DNA from: Lachnoclostridium phytofermentans
Lineage (GTDB): Bacteria > Bacillota > Clostridia > Lachnospirales > Lachnospiraceae
NCBI RefSeq assembly: GCF_000733755.1
Contig: NZ_JPOF01000007.1
Coordinates: 124,001-188,000 of the forward strand
Length of the DNA: 64,000 nucleotides
Direction of reading: 5' to 3'
Made by a program: the position numbers and the translations under genes
The notes under the pieces: model-generated
Databases searched by the model: none
What the model saw: only the letters and a program-made list of their open reading frames with translations
Told to the model about the DNA's origin: nothing
In this document: piece by piece, positions 9,388-17,560 of the stretch
How positions within the stretch are numbered: the first letter of the stretch is position 1
How the letters are laid out: each line of letters opens with the position of its first letter

Positions 9388-9405
9388 ATGTTAAAAAAAT
9401 AACAA
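9388..9405. promoter_or_regulatory. Second, diverged Rex-like operator
   Basis: ATGTTAAAAAAATAACAA matches 12 of the 14 defined Rex positions. It is centred 55 bp from the first site, about five helical turns, and lies upstream of the -35 element, so co-operative binding is possible. Confidence 0.5.
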
Positions 9406-9553
9406 ACATTTCTCTGTTTTTTTGTTAGAGATTGATACTTAATTATACATAAAGATTACTGTTTCAATAAAATTATGTGGCAGATATATTTTATAGAATT
9501 TCAATAGAAAGGATGCTATAATAGGATAAATTTCAATGATTAGAGGGAATTGT

Positions 9554-9772
9554 ATGGAAAAGGATAATCAAAAAAGATTAGAAGCATTTGAAAAGATGCT
9601 AGCAAGTGTTTCGGAAGAATATAATGATATCGTATCTAGGATGGAACGACTTAAAGCACAAGAGAAAGTAAAGTCCGTTACTTATCAACAACTTTTGGCA
9701 AGAAAATTAATGTATACCAATATGTTGGCTCTTTATGAATTATATGATTTAAGAGATAAGCAACTAAAATAA
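9554..9772 (+). CDS. Small hypothetical coiled-coil protein
   Basis: 72 residues from ATG 9554, which has AGAGGG at good spacing; an ATG at 9536 in the same frame lacks this. The sequence is charged and helical (EKRLEAF-type heptads, then ERLKAQEK and a short second helix), with no signal peptide or membrane segment. I do not recognise the family. It is monocistronic, between the divergent adh promoter and the Mn2+ riboswitch. Confidence 0.6.
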   Translation: MEKDNQKRLEAFEKMLASVSEEYNDIVSRMERLKAQEKVKSVTYQQLLARKLMYTNMLALYELYDLRDKQLK

Positions 9773-9849
9773 TATATTATATCATATAAACATGAAGAAT
9801 ACCAGTAAAAACCAATAGAAAAATTTTGACTATTATGATAGAATGAAAA

Positions 9850-9937
9850 AATCTGTGAGGGAGTAGTTTGCAGCCAATGGCTGTGGTTATGTCAACATCA
9901 TGATGAAAATCTGGCATTATCTTAAATAATGAGACTC
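9850..9937 (+). ncRNA. yybP-ykoY-type Mn2+ riboswitch aptamer
   Basis: The leader contains the conserved pieces in order: GAGGGAGTAG (about 9857-9866), a variable hairpin (GCAGCCAATGGCTG), GTCAACAT, TCTGGCATT and a final TGAGAC. These correspond to the two conserved loops of the yybP-ykoY family (RF00080) that bind Mn2+. The terminal GAGAC overlaps the 5' arm of the following terminator. That gives a direct switching route: ligand binding holds GAGAC and favours read-through. The downstream cation exchanger is a known type of target for this riboswitch class. Confidence 0.85.
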
Positions 9938-9980
9938 ATGGACAATAGGATTATCTTATTGTTCATGAGTCTTTTTTTTT
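9933..9980 (+). terminator. Riboswitch-linked intrinsic terminator
   Basis: GACTCATGGACAATA (9933-9947) pairs over 15 bp with 9957-9971 around a 9-nt loop and is followed by nine T. It sits 170 bp before the exchanger start, so it is the expression platform and not the end of a gene. Confidence 0.88.
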
Positions 9981-10148
9981 CGGTGTGAAGGGATAGAAAA
10001 GGATAAATTAGAGGAATACTTATCATTAAATTCTTTATTCATCAAAATTGTTGCGTAGATAATTGTATTATGAATTATTAAAAATTTGTTTGGTACAAAT
10101 ACTACAAAAGACACATGGATAAATTACATTATCAATTGGAGGAAGACT

Positions 10149-11102
10149 ATGATTTTCGTATTGTACATCATTGTAGCGATAGGGGTGATTTACTTGTCAA
10201 ATAAAGCATCGGAGTATGTTGATTTACTTGATAAGACAACAAGCCTATCCGGAGCTTTCATAGGAGGAATATTACTTTCTGCGGTTACTTCATTACCAGA
10301 GTTATTTACAAGTATATCATCCACGTTATTTTTGGACAAACCGGGATTATGTATTGGAAATATCTTGGGTAGTAATTTGTTCAATATAGCAATTTTATCT
10401 CTGTTTATCTTAGTTATGAGTAAGGCATTCAAGCAGGCAAAACTATCGAAGAGCCATACCTATATTAGTATTTCAGTATTAATTATCTATATCGTGATAC
10501 TGTTAAATAAAGCGAAAGTTCTTAATTTTGAGCTCTTAACGATTAGTATTACATCAATTATTATTGGTGTTCTTTATTTTCTTGGTGTTAAGAATATGTC
10601 ATCAGAAAATGGGGAAAACGCTTCCGTGGAAGATTCTCATCAGGTGACCAATTTAACACTTAAGCAGATAATAACAAGATTTATCTTAGTAAGTATTGGT
10701 ATCATTGTACTTAGTGTTATCATTACTTATATTACGGATGAGATTGCAGGGCGTCTTGGCCTTGGTAGTGGGTTAGCAGGTGCTATCTTTTTAGGAATTG
10801 CAACTTCTCTTCCGGAGGTATCCTCAACGATTGCTTTATTTAGGATGAGAAACTTTGATATAGCTGTTGGTAATATTATTGGTAGCAATTTATTTAACTT
10901 TTTAATTCTTTCCATTGCAGATGTTTTATACTTTGGTAATGGAATCTATGATTTTAGTGATCCGAAGACAATAAATCTAGCAGTATTTGGATTAATCGCT
11001 GCGGTTTTATTTACAATTTTCTTAAAATTAAGAGAAAAAGGGAAAAAGATTTTATATCCAATTGGAGTAATTGCTTGCTATCTTCTGTTTTTAATCGTGT
11101 AA
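10149..11102 (+). CDS. CaCA-family cation exchanger, probable Mn2+/Ca2+ efflux
   Basis: 317 residues; ATG 10149 follows TGGAGGAAG and is preferred over an in-frame ATG at 10086. It has about ten membrane segments and both alpha-repeats of the Ca2+/cation antiporter family: AVTSLPELFTS with GNILGSNLFN in the first half, and ATSLPEVSSTI with GNIIGSNLFN in the second. The acidic residue in each SLPE is the ion ligand. YrbG-type prokaryotic members exchange Ca2+ or Na+. Control by a Mn2+-type riboswitch with a terminator suggests it exports Mn2+ when the metal is abundant. The ion is inferred from regulation, not from the protein. Confidence 0.9.
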   Translation: MIFVLYIIVAIGVIYLSNKASEYVDLLDKTTSLSGAFIGGILLSAVTSLPELFTSISSTLFLDKPGLCIGNILGSNLFNIAILSLFILVMSKAFKQAKLSKSHTYISISVLIIYIVILLNKAKVLNFELLTISITSIIIGVLYFLGVKNMSSENGENASVEDSHQVTNLTLKQIITRFILVSIGIIVLSVIITYITDEIAGRLGLGSGLAGAIFLGIATSLPEVSSTIALFRMRNFDIAVGNIIGSNLFNFLILSIADVLYFGNGIYDFSDPKTINLAVFGLIAAVLFTIFLKLREKGKKILYPIGVIACYLLFLIV

Positions 11103-11231
11103 GATAATAGGTTTCCAACAGAATCCATTATGATTTTTAAAACTCATCGATTATAATAACCTTGTAATCCTATAGAGGATAATTTCTAGGTTAGAAAAAT
11201 TCTAATCTTAATCGTATAAAGGAGTTTTATC

Positions 11232-11429
11232 ATGGAAATAAATAAAGAAAAAGCGATATGTAGATGCAAAAATGTGTTTTATCATGACATTGAGAAAGCA
11301 GTAAAAAATGGAGCTTCAACTTTTGAAGAAGTGCAAGAGGTCACAAATATTAGCACGGGATGCGGAAGATGTGAAAAAGAAGCCAGGGAAATTGTTGAGC
11401 ACATCATTAAGACGAAAGCAAATCAATAA
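11232..11429 (+). CDS. BFD-like [2Fe-2S]-binding protein
   Basis: 65 residues. The four cysteines lie in CRCKN near the N-terminus and GCGRCEK near residue 45, the pattern of the bacterioferritin-associated ferredoxin-like domain (Fer2_BFD), which binds one [2Fe-2S] cluster in a small helical fold. Stand-alone versions in Clostridia may serve as electron carriers or iron-mobilising partners. The ATG follows AAAGGAGTTTTATC. A terminator hairpin follows directly. No bacterioferritin or nitrite reductase gene is nearby, so its partner is unknown. Confidence 0.88.
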   Translation: MEINKEKAICRCKNVFYHDIEKAVKNGASTFEEVQEVTNISTGCGRCEKEAREIVEHIIKTKANQ

Positions 11430-11461
11430 TTTGTTATCAAAATAATTAAATAATTCACTGG

Positions 11462-11496
11462 GAAGCTGTAAACGAATATGTTTATGGCTTCTTTTA
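11462..11496 (+). terminator. Terminator of the BFD-like gene
   Basis: GAAGCTGTAAAC (11462-11473) pairs with 11480-11491 using two wobbles around a 6-nt loop, then TTTTATTTA. Copy A of the dispersed hairpin repeat starts immediately after. Confidence 0.75.
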
Positions 11497-11499
11497 TTT

Positions 11500-11538
11500 A
11501 TGACAAGGAAAAGTTTACAAAGTGTGCTTTTTTTATTT
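11500..11538. repeat. Dispersed hairpin repeat, copy A
   Basis: Starts ATGACAAGGAAAAG, has a diverged centre, and ends GTGTGCTTTTTTTAT. It is the most diverged of four copies (others at 18827, 30111 and 50930). The outer parts ACAAGGAAAAG and CTTTT(C)TTGT are complementary. Nothing else is recognisable between here and 11719. Confidence 0.65.
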
Positions 11539-11719
11539 AAGAATGAAAAAGTCTGTAAAGCCTGAGTTTCCTTGTATTATGTTAAATAATAGTTATATTT
11601 TATGAAGAAATAACAATCCGTCTCCCTACAGGTATGGCCAAACCTACTTTTTATATAGCTTGTATTTAAAAAGTGTTTTTAGTAAAATAAAAGTTATTAG
11701 ATACATAGGAGTGGGAAGC

Positions 11720-12172
11720 ATGAATATGAAAAGTATGGTACAGTTTTATCCTTCTATAGACGATAGTAAACTTGACTTCGCAGTTTTAGTAGCATTTTAC
11801 CATGGAAAATGGGTATTATGTAAACATAGAGAAAGAGATACATATGAATTTCCTGGAGGAAAAAGAGAATGTGGAGAATCGATAGATGTGACCGCAAGAA
11901 GAGAACTGTTTGAAGAAACAGGTGCGATTAAGTATAATCTGAAACCAATTTGTGTCTATTCTGTAACAAGGGAAGGAGAACCGGAATCTTTTGGTATGCT
12001 TTATCTCGTAGATATCTTTGAATTTACGAATCTTCCAAACTATGAGATGGAGAAAGTTATTATAATTTCCAAACTTCCTGAGCAATGGACCTATCCAGAT
12101 ATACAACCAAGATTATTACAATATGTAATGAAAACAGACGAATACCATGAAGTTACTAAAAATAATAATTAG
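11720..12172 (+). CDS. Nudix hydrolase, YtkD-like
   Basis: 150 residues from ATG 11720, behind AGGAGTGGG; the frame is open further upstream but without a better start. The Nudix box is complete (GGKRECGES...RELFEETGA), so the Mg2+-binding catalytic helix is intact. FYHGKWVLCKHRERDTYEFPGGK resembles B. subtilis YtkD, an 8-oxo-dGTP/nucleoside triphosphate hydrolase. It probably removes damaged nucleotides, but Nudix substrates cannot be read from the motif alone. It is followed by a truncated acetyltransferase gene. Confidence 0.87.
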   Translation: MNMKSMVQFYPSIDDSKLDFAVLVAFYHGKWVLCKHRERDTYEFPGGKRECGESIDVTARRELFEETGAIKYNLKPICVYSVTREGEPESFGMLYLVDIFEFTNLPNYEMEKVIIISKLPEQWTYPDIQPRLLQYVMKTDEYHEVTKNNN

Positions 12173-12238
12173 TCAAAAATACAGATTAGCTTAAAAAATA
12201 GAAATTAGCTCAGAAAATTTGTATAAAGGGGAGTCGGT

Positions 12239-12625
12239 ATGACAAAATCAGAATACATAAATAATCCTGGCAGGATGGCATCTCTTCCTTTTTGGAAAGA
12301 ACAAAAGTATGGTAACTTAAGCACAATGAAAATAATTCATGAGGAAAATTATCTAGAATCGGATTATAAAGTTTATTCAAAGAAACATTACTTTAAGCTA
12401 ACTCATCGTTTAAATGAAATACCACGACAGGAAATAGATTCCACTCTTGAAGTAGGTGAAATAAAGAAAGAACAGATTGAATTAGTTGCAGAATTTATTA
12501 ATCAATGTTATAAAAATATACATGTATCTAAGGATGAAGTGAAGAAGTGGATGGAAGAGAGAGTGTATTCGCGTGTGGCATATTTTATCACCACTCATAT
12601 AGCATATTGGACAAAAAGAGACTGA
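12239..12625 (+). pseudogene. Truncated GNAT-type acetyltransferase-like ORF
   Basis: 128 residues, start ATG behind GGGGAG. The N-terminal MTKSEYINNPGRMASLPFWK and the following VGEIKKEQIELVAEFINQCY resemble the start of clostridial GNAT proteins of over 200 residues. After ERVY the similarity stops, and the short tail SRVAYFITTHIAYWTKRD lacks the acetyl-CoA-binding loop (R/Q-x-x-G-x-G/A). I infer an internal deletion or 3' loss. It could still be expressed. The family resemblance is from memory of the pattern, so the call is moderate. Confidence 0.45.
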
Positions 12626-12739
12626 AATTATGAAACACCTTTTACGAAAATAGGAAAGAAATAATTTACAGTAGTCATAGTGAAAATATATAATGTAAAA
12701 TACTGATTACGAAAAAAATTAATAGTATAGGAGAATAAG

Positions 12740-13696
12740 ATGTTTTGCGAGAAAGAACCATATATCTTAGTTTTTGGAGTTTCTATCTATGATATCATAG
12801 GATTCACTAATCAAAACTATAAGCCACATGATTCTAATCCTGGAAAGGTTAGAGTTTCCTTCGGAGGTGTCTGTAGGAATATTGCTGAGAATATGGCTAG
12901 AGTAGGAGTCAATACAAAGTTTATCTCAGTTGTTGGTGATGATGAAAAAGGAAGAAGTTTATTAGAGCATGCGAAAAAGATGAAGCTTGATATGAATGAT
13001 TCTTTAATTGTAAAGGGAGAGTCCACACCAACCTATATGGCAATCCTTAATGAAGAAGGGGAGCTAGAAGCTGGAATTGTAGATATGAAGGTTACAGAAT
13101 ACATTACAGAGGAGTTTATTGATTCTAAGGCTGAATTGTTTGAACAAGCGGACTATGTGGTACTTGGTGCAGACAATCCACCGCTTCTTGAGTATATTCT
13201 AAAGAAATTTTATGGGAAAACTAAGTTTATTATGGATCCTGTTTCTTCAGCCAAAGCAAAACATTTAAAGCATCTGCTCCCATACCTTCATACAATAAAA
13301 CCAAATCGCTTAGAAGCTGAAATCCTATGCGGATTTCCAATAAAGGATATGGCAGATGTAAAACGTGCAGGAAAACACTTTTTGGAGCTTGGTTTACAAA
13401 AAGTTTTTATAAGCTTAGACATGCAGGGTGTATATTATAATGATAGTAAATCGGAAGGCCTATTAAAGGCGGACAAAGTATCCGTTGTAAATGTTACAGG
13501 AGCTGGTGATTCATGCGTGGCTGGTTTAGGATTTGGTTATATGAACGATATGAACACTCTTAATACATTAAAGATGGCAATCGCAATGTCAGTAATAACA
13601 ATTGCTCATGAGGATACCATACATCCTGATATGAGTTATGATTTAGTGGAAAAATCGATGGAATCAATCACATGGGTAGAGGATAATGTATTCTAA
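12740..13696 (+). CDS. PfkB-family carbohydrate kinase, PsuK-like
   Basis: 318 residues. The N-terminal VFGVSIYDIIGF, the FGGVCRNIAENMARVG segment and the C-terminal catalytic motif VTGAGDSCVAG (anion hole and base D) mark the ribokinase/PfkB superfamily. The GG-x-x-RNxA pattern and overall length fit pseudouridine kinases, which phosphorylate pseudouridine before cleavage by PsuG. No psuG or transporter is adjacent, so another nucleoside or sugar is possible. Start ATG follows TAGGAGAATAAG. The gene stands alone; a long spacer of 800 bp follows. Confidence 0.85.
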   Translation: MFCEKEPYILVFGVSIYDIIGFTNQNYKPHDSNPGKVRVSFGGVCRNIAENMARVGVNTKFISVVGDDEKGRSLLEHAKKMKLDMNDSLIVKGESTPTYMAILNEEGELEAGIVDMKVTEYITEEFIDSKAELFEQADYVVLGADNPPLLEYILKKFYGKTKFIMDPVSSAKAKHLKHLLPYLHTIKPNRLEAEILCGFPIKDMADVKRAGKHFLELGLQKVFISLDMQGVYYNDSKSEGLLKADKVSVVNVTGAGDSCVAGLGFGYMNDMNTLNTLKMAIAMSVITIAHEDTIHPDMSYDLVEKSMESITWVEDNVF

Positions 13697-13799
13697 CAAA
13701 TCGTAAAAGCTATTGTAAGAGTGCAATACATTCATTAATATTAGACTGTATGTATACTATTTCAATGTGCAGAATATGGCCATCTAAAATATGGCTTAG

Positions 13800-13974
13800 G
13801 AATTGATCGTTCCGAAAAAGGTATTACAAGTTGAAACGGTAGGATGGAAATATCTGTTTGAAAAGGAGTATCAAGAGGAATGTTATCTTGAGTTTGAGTA
13901 TCCGTGGCAGCAGGGGCTTAATCGGTTGTTTTTGTTACGAAAAAAATCAATGGAAAGATTCTGCGATAAATAGC
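13800..13974 (+). other. Unrecognised short open frame in the 13697-14501 spacer
   Basis: About 57 codons stay open from just after a stop at 13797 to TAG near 13972. The frame contains VGWKYLFEKEY and EFEYPWQQGLNRLF. It has no ATG and no ribosome binding site, so it may be a gene remnant. The protein is not recognised. Confidence 0.25.
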
Positions 13975-14020
13975 TCAGATAAAGATCTTAGTATTACGAC
14001 AGATAACGCTTTAAAAGAAA

Positions 14021-14036
14021 TAGAGTGTTCACTCTA
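14021..14036. promoter_or_regulatory. Operator-like palindrome TAGAGTG-TT-CACTCTA
   Basis: A perfect 7-bp inverted repeat 10 bp upstream of a good -35 box. The form resembles operators of TetR-type repressors (GAGTGnnCACTC). No TetR gene is in the window. Confidence 0.4.
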
Positions 14037-14045
14037 AAAGAAAGA

Positions 14046-14228
14046 TTGACATATCTATCATATACGGTAAAATTATATTATTATTAAGGTTTTCAAATTT
14101 TATCGAGAGGATGTGTTTTGCTCGTCATCGGCAAACTGTGTAATCATAAACTGTTAAGCTGATGTACGGAAAGAGAATAAATCAAAAGTAAAGCTAGGAA
14201 AAACTCTGCTGTAATAGCAGCTTTTTTT
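14046..14228 (+). ncRNA. Candidate small RNA (promoter to terminator, no ORF)
   Basis: TTGACA (14046-14051), 16-bp spacer and TAAAAT (14068-14073) form a good promoter. The next 130 bp encode no plausible protein but can fold GTTTTGC...GCAAAC. A terminator at about 14200-14228 (CTGCT-GTAAT-AGCAG then seven T) follows. A transcript of about 150 nt is predicted. It might instead be the leader of the acetyltransferase gene at 14502 or what is left of a deleted gene. Confidence 0.35.
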
Positions 14229-14266
14229 CGTATGTTTCTTTTGAATTTATCTCGGCAAAACTTTTT

Positions 14267-14297
14267 AAGGCTGCAGAGATATTCTGTGGCCTTTTTG
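14267..14297 (+). terminator. Second terminator in the spacer
   Basis: AAGGCTGCAG (14267-14276) pairs with CTGTGGCCTT (14284-14293) and runs into TTTTT. It lies 200 bp before the next gene and strengthens the case that transcription ends in this spacer. Confidence 0.65.
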
Positions 14298-14501
14298 TGT
14301 ATGTCAATTTGTTTATAAGAATTACAATGTAGACTTACTTGTTGTACATACTATTCCGTTTTGACTGATGGCTAGGATTCTTAAGAAACTTAGAAATTTA
14401 ATTGTTTTTGTATAAAATGAAATTCTTGATATGAAATATGTACTAGTGAAACGAGCTTATGATGTAAATAAAGTCGTTATAGTGACAGAAGAGAGGAAAG
14501 T

Positions 14502-14969
14502 ATGAAAATAGAACAAGTTAAGAATACAATAGAACGCAAAGCCATTACTAAGCATGTCTTAACGAAGTTACCAGATTGGTTCGGAATACCAAGCTCAACA
14601 AATGAATATGTCGAAAACAGCGGCTCCTTATCAATGTGGGCAGCTTACCATGGGGAGGAAGTAGTGGGATTTCTATCATTGTTACAACATAATGAGTACA
14701 GCGTAGAAATCTACGTCATGGGAATAATCCCTAATTATCACCGGAGAGGAATCGGAAAAAGGTTATTTCACTGTGCTTATGAATGGTGTCAAAGCAATAA
14801 GATAGAATATATACAAGTTAAGACGCTAGATGAGAGTAGTAATGATCCATCCTACGCAGAAACAAGAGAGTTCTATTACAGTATGGGATTTCGTCCACTA
14901 GAATGTTTTAAAACTTTATGGGATGAATGGAATCCTTGTCTTGTTATGGTACAAAAGATTGAAAGATGA
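14502..14969 (+). CDS. GNAT-family N-acetyltransferase
   Basis: 155 residues, a single GNAT domain. The acetyl-CoA pyrophosphate loop is HRRGIGKRLF in motif A (near residue 85), preceded by the beta-4 strand VEIYVMGIIP; the C-terminal Y-x-x-MGF segment (FYYSMGFRPLE) is also present. These show an intact acetyl-CoA-dependent N-acetyltransferase. The substrate is unknown and there is no operon context: a spacer is upstream and a Nudix gene follows after 150 bp. Start ATG follows AGAGAGGAAAG. Confidence 0.87.
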   Translation: MKIEQVKNTIERKAITKHVLTKLPDWFGIPSSTNEYVENSGSLSMWAAYHGEEVVGFLSLLQHNEYSVEIYVMGIIPNYHRRGIGKRLFHCAYEWCQSNKIEYIQVKTLDESSNDPSYAETREFYYSMGFRPLECFKTLWDEWNPCLVMVQKIER

Positions 14970-15051
14970 TGATATTTGCACTTTATTTTGTTCAGTGGTA
15001 GAATAGCGTTAGTTAACGAATAGCCAATTGAATAATAGGCATTCTATGAAG

Positions 15052-15107
15052 CAAGTTTGTGCTGCGCCAAACTTGAGCCATTAGCTGCTCGAAAAGACAG
15101 TCGCAGC
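15052..15107 (+). other. Two hairpins in the leader of the Nudix gene
   Basis: CAAGTTTG/CAAACTTG (15052-15059 with 15068-15075) and GCTGC/GCAGC (15084-15088 with 15103-15107) are perfect stems placed directly before the GGAGG at about 15110. They could affect translation; no known riboswitch family is recognised. Confidence 0.4.
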
Positions 15108-15120
15108 ATGGAGGATAAAT

Positions 15121-15684
15121 ATGACATTGTACGAACAATTGAAAAATTATAAACCATATAATGAGCAAGAGGAGAGAGATAAAGAAGCAATGTTGTGGTT
15201 TATGAAACATTCTGAGAATGTTTTTACACGGGATAATACAATTGCTCATTTTACTGCATCTTCATGGTTGGTTAATAAAGATAGAACAAAGGTAGTCATG
15301 GTGTATCATAATCTCTATGATTCTTGGGCATGGACAGGTGGACATGCAGACGGGGAGGAAGACTTGTTACATGTGGCAGTAAAAGAGGCGAAAGAAGAAA
15401 CCGGATTAAAGAATGTTACACCTGTCAATTCAGACATATTTTCAGTCGAAATGTTGACGGTGGATGGGCACATCAAGCGTGATTCCTATGTTTCTTCTCA
15501 TCTTCATATCAATGTTACTTTCCTTTTAGAGGCTAACGAGAAGGAAGATTTATCAGTAAAACCAGATGAGAATAGCGGAGTTAGATGGTTTACCTTAGAG
15601 GATGCAGTTACAGCGTGTAGTGAGCCATGGATGAAACAAATTTATCAGAAACTTAATGAGAAACTTAAAAAGTATAGTGACTAA
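15121..15684 (+). CDS. Nudix hydrolase
   Basis: 187 residues. The Nudix box is GGHADGEEDLLHVAVKEAKEETGL with the catalytic EAKEETG intact. The N-terminal region (HFTASSWLVNKDRTKVVMVYHN) and SHLHINVTFLL fit a group of bacterial Nudix proteins often annotated as NUDIX domain-containing hydrolases acting on nucleoside diphosphate derivatives. The substrate cannot be assigned. Start ATG follows GGAGGATAAAT. It sits between a GNAT gene and a chemoreceptor gene, all in the same direction but with spacers over 100 bp, so co-transcription is uncertain. Confidence 0.87.
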   Translation: MTLYEQLKNYKPYNEQEERDKEAMLWFMKHSENVFTRDNTIAHFTASSWLVNKDRTKVVMVYHNLYDSWAWTGGHADGEEDLLHVAVKEAKEETGLKNVTPVNSDIFSVEMLTVDGHIKRDSYVSSHLHINVTFLLEANEKEDLSVKPDENSGVRWFTLEDAVTACSEPWMKQIYQKLNEKLKKYSD

Positions 15685-15861
15685 ATCACATACAATTGGT
15701 ATAATTTTGTTATAGCATGTAGGATAATTGGGTATTTTGACCCAAAATGTACAAAAAGGGTGAAAATTGTTTAAGGGGCTAAAGAAAATAGTAGGAAAGA
15801 ATTCGGATATGGCTATTGTAGTAATGCAAAATACAATGTAAATGTAAAAGGAGAAAGTACT

Positions 15862-17328
15862 ATGAGATTGAGACGAAAAGGTTCTTGTGCTGAGATGGGT
15901 TGCATCTTAAAGTTTGTAGAGGATGCGATGTCAGGCAAGGAGGTTAGTTGGCCTTCCAGTAATCATGCGATTCACAATCAGGTAATGAATAATTTTAATA
16001 CCTTGATTGAGAATGAAAAAAGAATGTCAATGGCAGCGAAGGAAGTATTGGATATTGCAAGTTCCATCAGTAGTTTTGATGTGGGCATGTCTTATATTTC
16101 AACAAAATTAATGAATTTTGCAAAAGAAATGGCTTCCGTAAGTGAATCCAATCTCGCGATTGTGGAAGAAACAACTGCAACAATGAATCAAGTAAATGAA
16201 ACAATTGATTATACAGCAGATACCTTAGAGAACCTGTCCCATGAATCTGAAGTTTTAGCTTCTAAGAACAATGATAGTAAAGAGCTATTAAATGATGTTA
16301 CAGCGTTGAAAGAAAATGTAATTGGTGATACCAAGATTATGAATGATAAAATTGATCAACTTGTTGTTTTAGCAACCGAAGTTAGCAAAATTGTAGAAAG
16401 TGTTCAAACAATTGCAAATCAAACGAATTTGTTAGCATTAAATGCAGCGATAGAAGCAGCAAGAGCAGGAGAGCAAGGAAAAGGTTTTTCTGTCGTAGCA
16501 GAAGAAGTTCGTAAGCTTGCTGATGATACAAAGCATAATCTCGAAGGAATGAGAGCATTTGTAGATGATATTCACAATGCCTCGAGAGAAGGAAAAGAAA
16601 GCATGGATCGTGCATTAGTATCAACCAATCAGATGAGTGAGAAGATTGATATGGTATCTGGTACAATTGGTGAGAATATCGAAATGCTTCAAGGTGTAGT
16701 ATCGAGTGTAAGTGAAATACATACTTCAATGCAAGGAATTAAGCTTGCGGCCAATGAGATTAGTAGTGCTATGGAAACATCAAGTGCTGATGCGCAACAT
16801 CTTAGTGAGATGACTCAGGAGGTTTCTCATGATGCTCTAGAGAGCGTAAGATATTCAAAAAATATTGGAGAAATAGATGATCGATTGACGGAAGTACTAA
16901 ATCATATGTTTGAAGGATTACGTACTGGAACACAAGCAGTTACGAATGCAGAACTTCAAAATGTGATTGAGAAGGCAGGAAAAGCCCATACTGAGTGGAT
17001 GATAAAGTTAAAAGATATCGTGGATACCATGCAGTTAGCTCCATTACAGACAAACTCTCACAAGTGTGCTTTCGGGCATTTTTATCATGCACTTGTAATA
17101 GAGCATGAGGCAATTGTGAAGGAATGGAAACAAATCGAAGGATTCCATGACCAATTCCATAGTATGGGAGATAAAGTGATAAAAGCTGTGAAGGATAAAG
17201 ATAGGAAGCTGGCGAGTGAATTATACAACGAGGCATCTGGTGTCTCTACACAGATACTAGACTTACTGAATACCGTGAATCAAAAGATTGATGTATTAAA
17301 TAAACAAGGGATTAAAATATTTGAATAA
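15862..17328 (+). CDS. Soluble methyl-accepting chemotaxis protein with CZB zinc domain
   Basis: 488 residues and no membrane segment. The N-terminus carries a [18 protein letters not shown] motif seen in cytoplasmic receptors. The long coiled-coil signalling domain has the hairpin tip with [23 protein letters not shown], which contacts CheA/CheW. The C-terminal CZB domain (about 365-485) has the zinc-binding His/Cys set: [16 protein letters not shown] and [12 protein letters not shown] receptors sense zinc or oxidants such as HOCl in other bacteria. The protein therefore probably reports an intracellular signal to the flagellar motor. A perfect terminator follows the gene. Confidence 0.92.
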   Translation: MRLRRKGSCAEMGCILKFVEDAMSGKEVSWPSSNHAIHNQVMNNFNTLIENEKRMSMAAKEVLDIASSISSFDVGMSYISTKLMNFAKEMASVSESNLAIVEETTATMNQVNETIDYTADTLENLSHESEVLASKNNDSKELLNDVTALKENVIGDTKIMNDKIDQLVVLATEVSKIVESVQTIANQTNLLALNAAIEAARAGEQGKGFSVVAEEVRKLADDTKHNLEGMRAFVDDIHNASREGKESMDRALVSTNQMSEKIDMVSGTIGENIEMLQGVVSSVSEIHTSMQGIKLAANEISSAMETSSADAQHLSEMTQEVSHDALESVRYSKNIGEIDDRLTEVLNHMFEGLRTGTQAVTNAELQNVIEKAGKAHTEWMIKLKDIVDTMQLAPLQTNSHKCAFGHFYHALVIEHEAIVKEWKQIEGFHDQFHSMGDKVIKAVKDKDRKLASELYNEASGVSTQILDLLNTVNQKIDVLNKQGIKIFE

Positions 17329-17340
17329 GTAAAAACAATA

Positions 17341-17369
17341 AAAGAGCAGTTAAGACTGCTCTTTTATTA
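17341..17369 (+). terminator. Terminator of the chemoreceptor gene
   Basis: AAAAGAGCAGT (17341-17351), loop TAAG, ACTGCTCTTTT (17356-17366): an 11-bp perfect stem with a U tract. Confidence 0.88.
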
Positions 17370-17560
17370 CATTTAAATTTCTGATTTCATTTCGTAGCTT
17401 AAAAAGATTACTGGTTAAATCGATTGGTGCAATTATTCTAGCATAAGACAAAAACTGGAGACTGGAAAGATAATCAACAATAATACAACTATTTTCTAAT
17501 GATTCATCGGAAAGCATGTCAATTCATATACTAGTAATGATAGCAAAAAAGAGAGTTTCC

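Noticed and set aside
15770-15815. Sigma-D (flagellar) promoter before the soluble chemoreceptor
   Set aside because: TAAA and TCGGATAT are present but 19 bp apart instead of about 15, and the -10 matches only 6 of 8 positions.
16382-16729. Long minus-strand open frame inside the chemoreceptor gene
   Set aside because: It mirrors the repetitive coiled-coil coding sequence, is Leu-rich nonsense and has no start signals. Similar shadows at 53931-54176, 54383-54745 and 61667-62008 were left out for the same reason.
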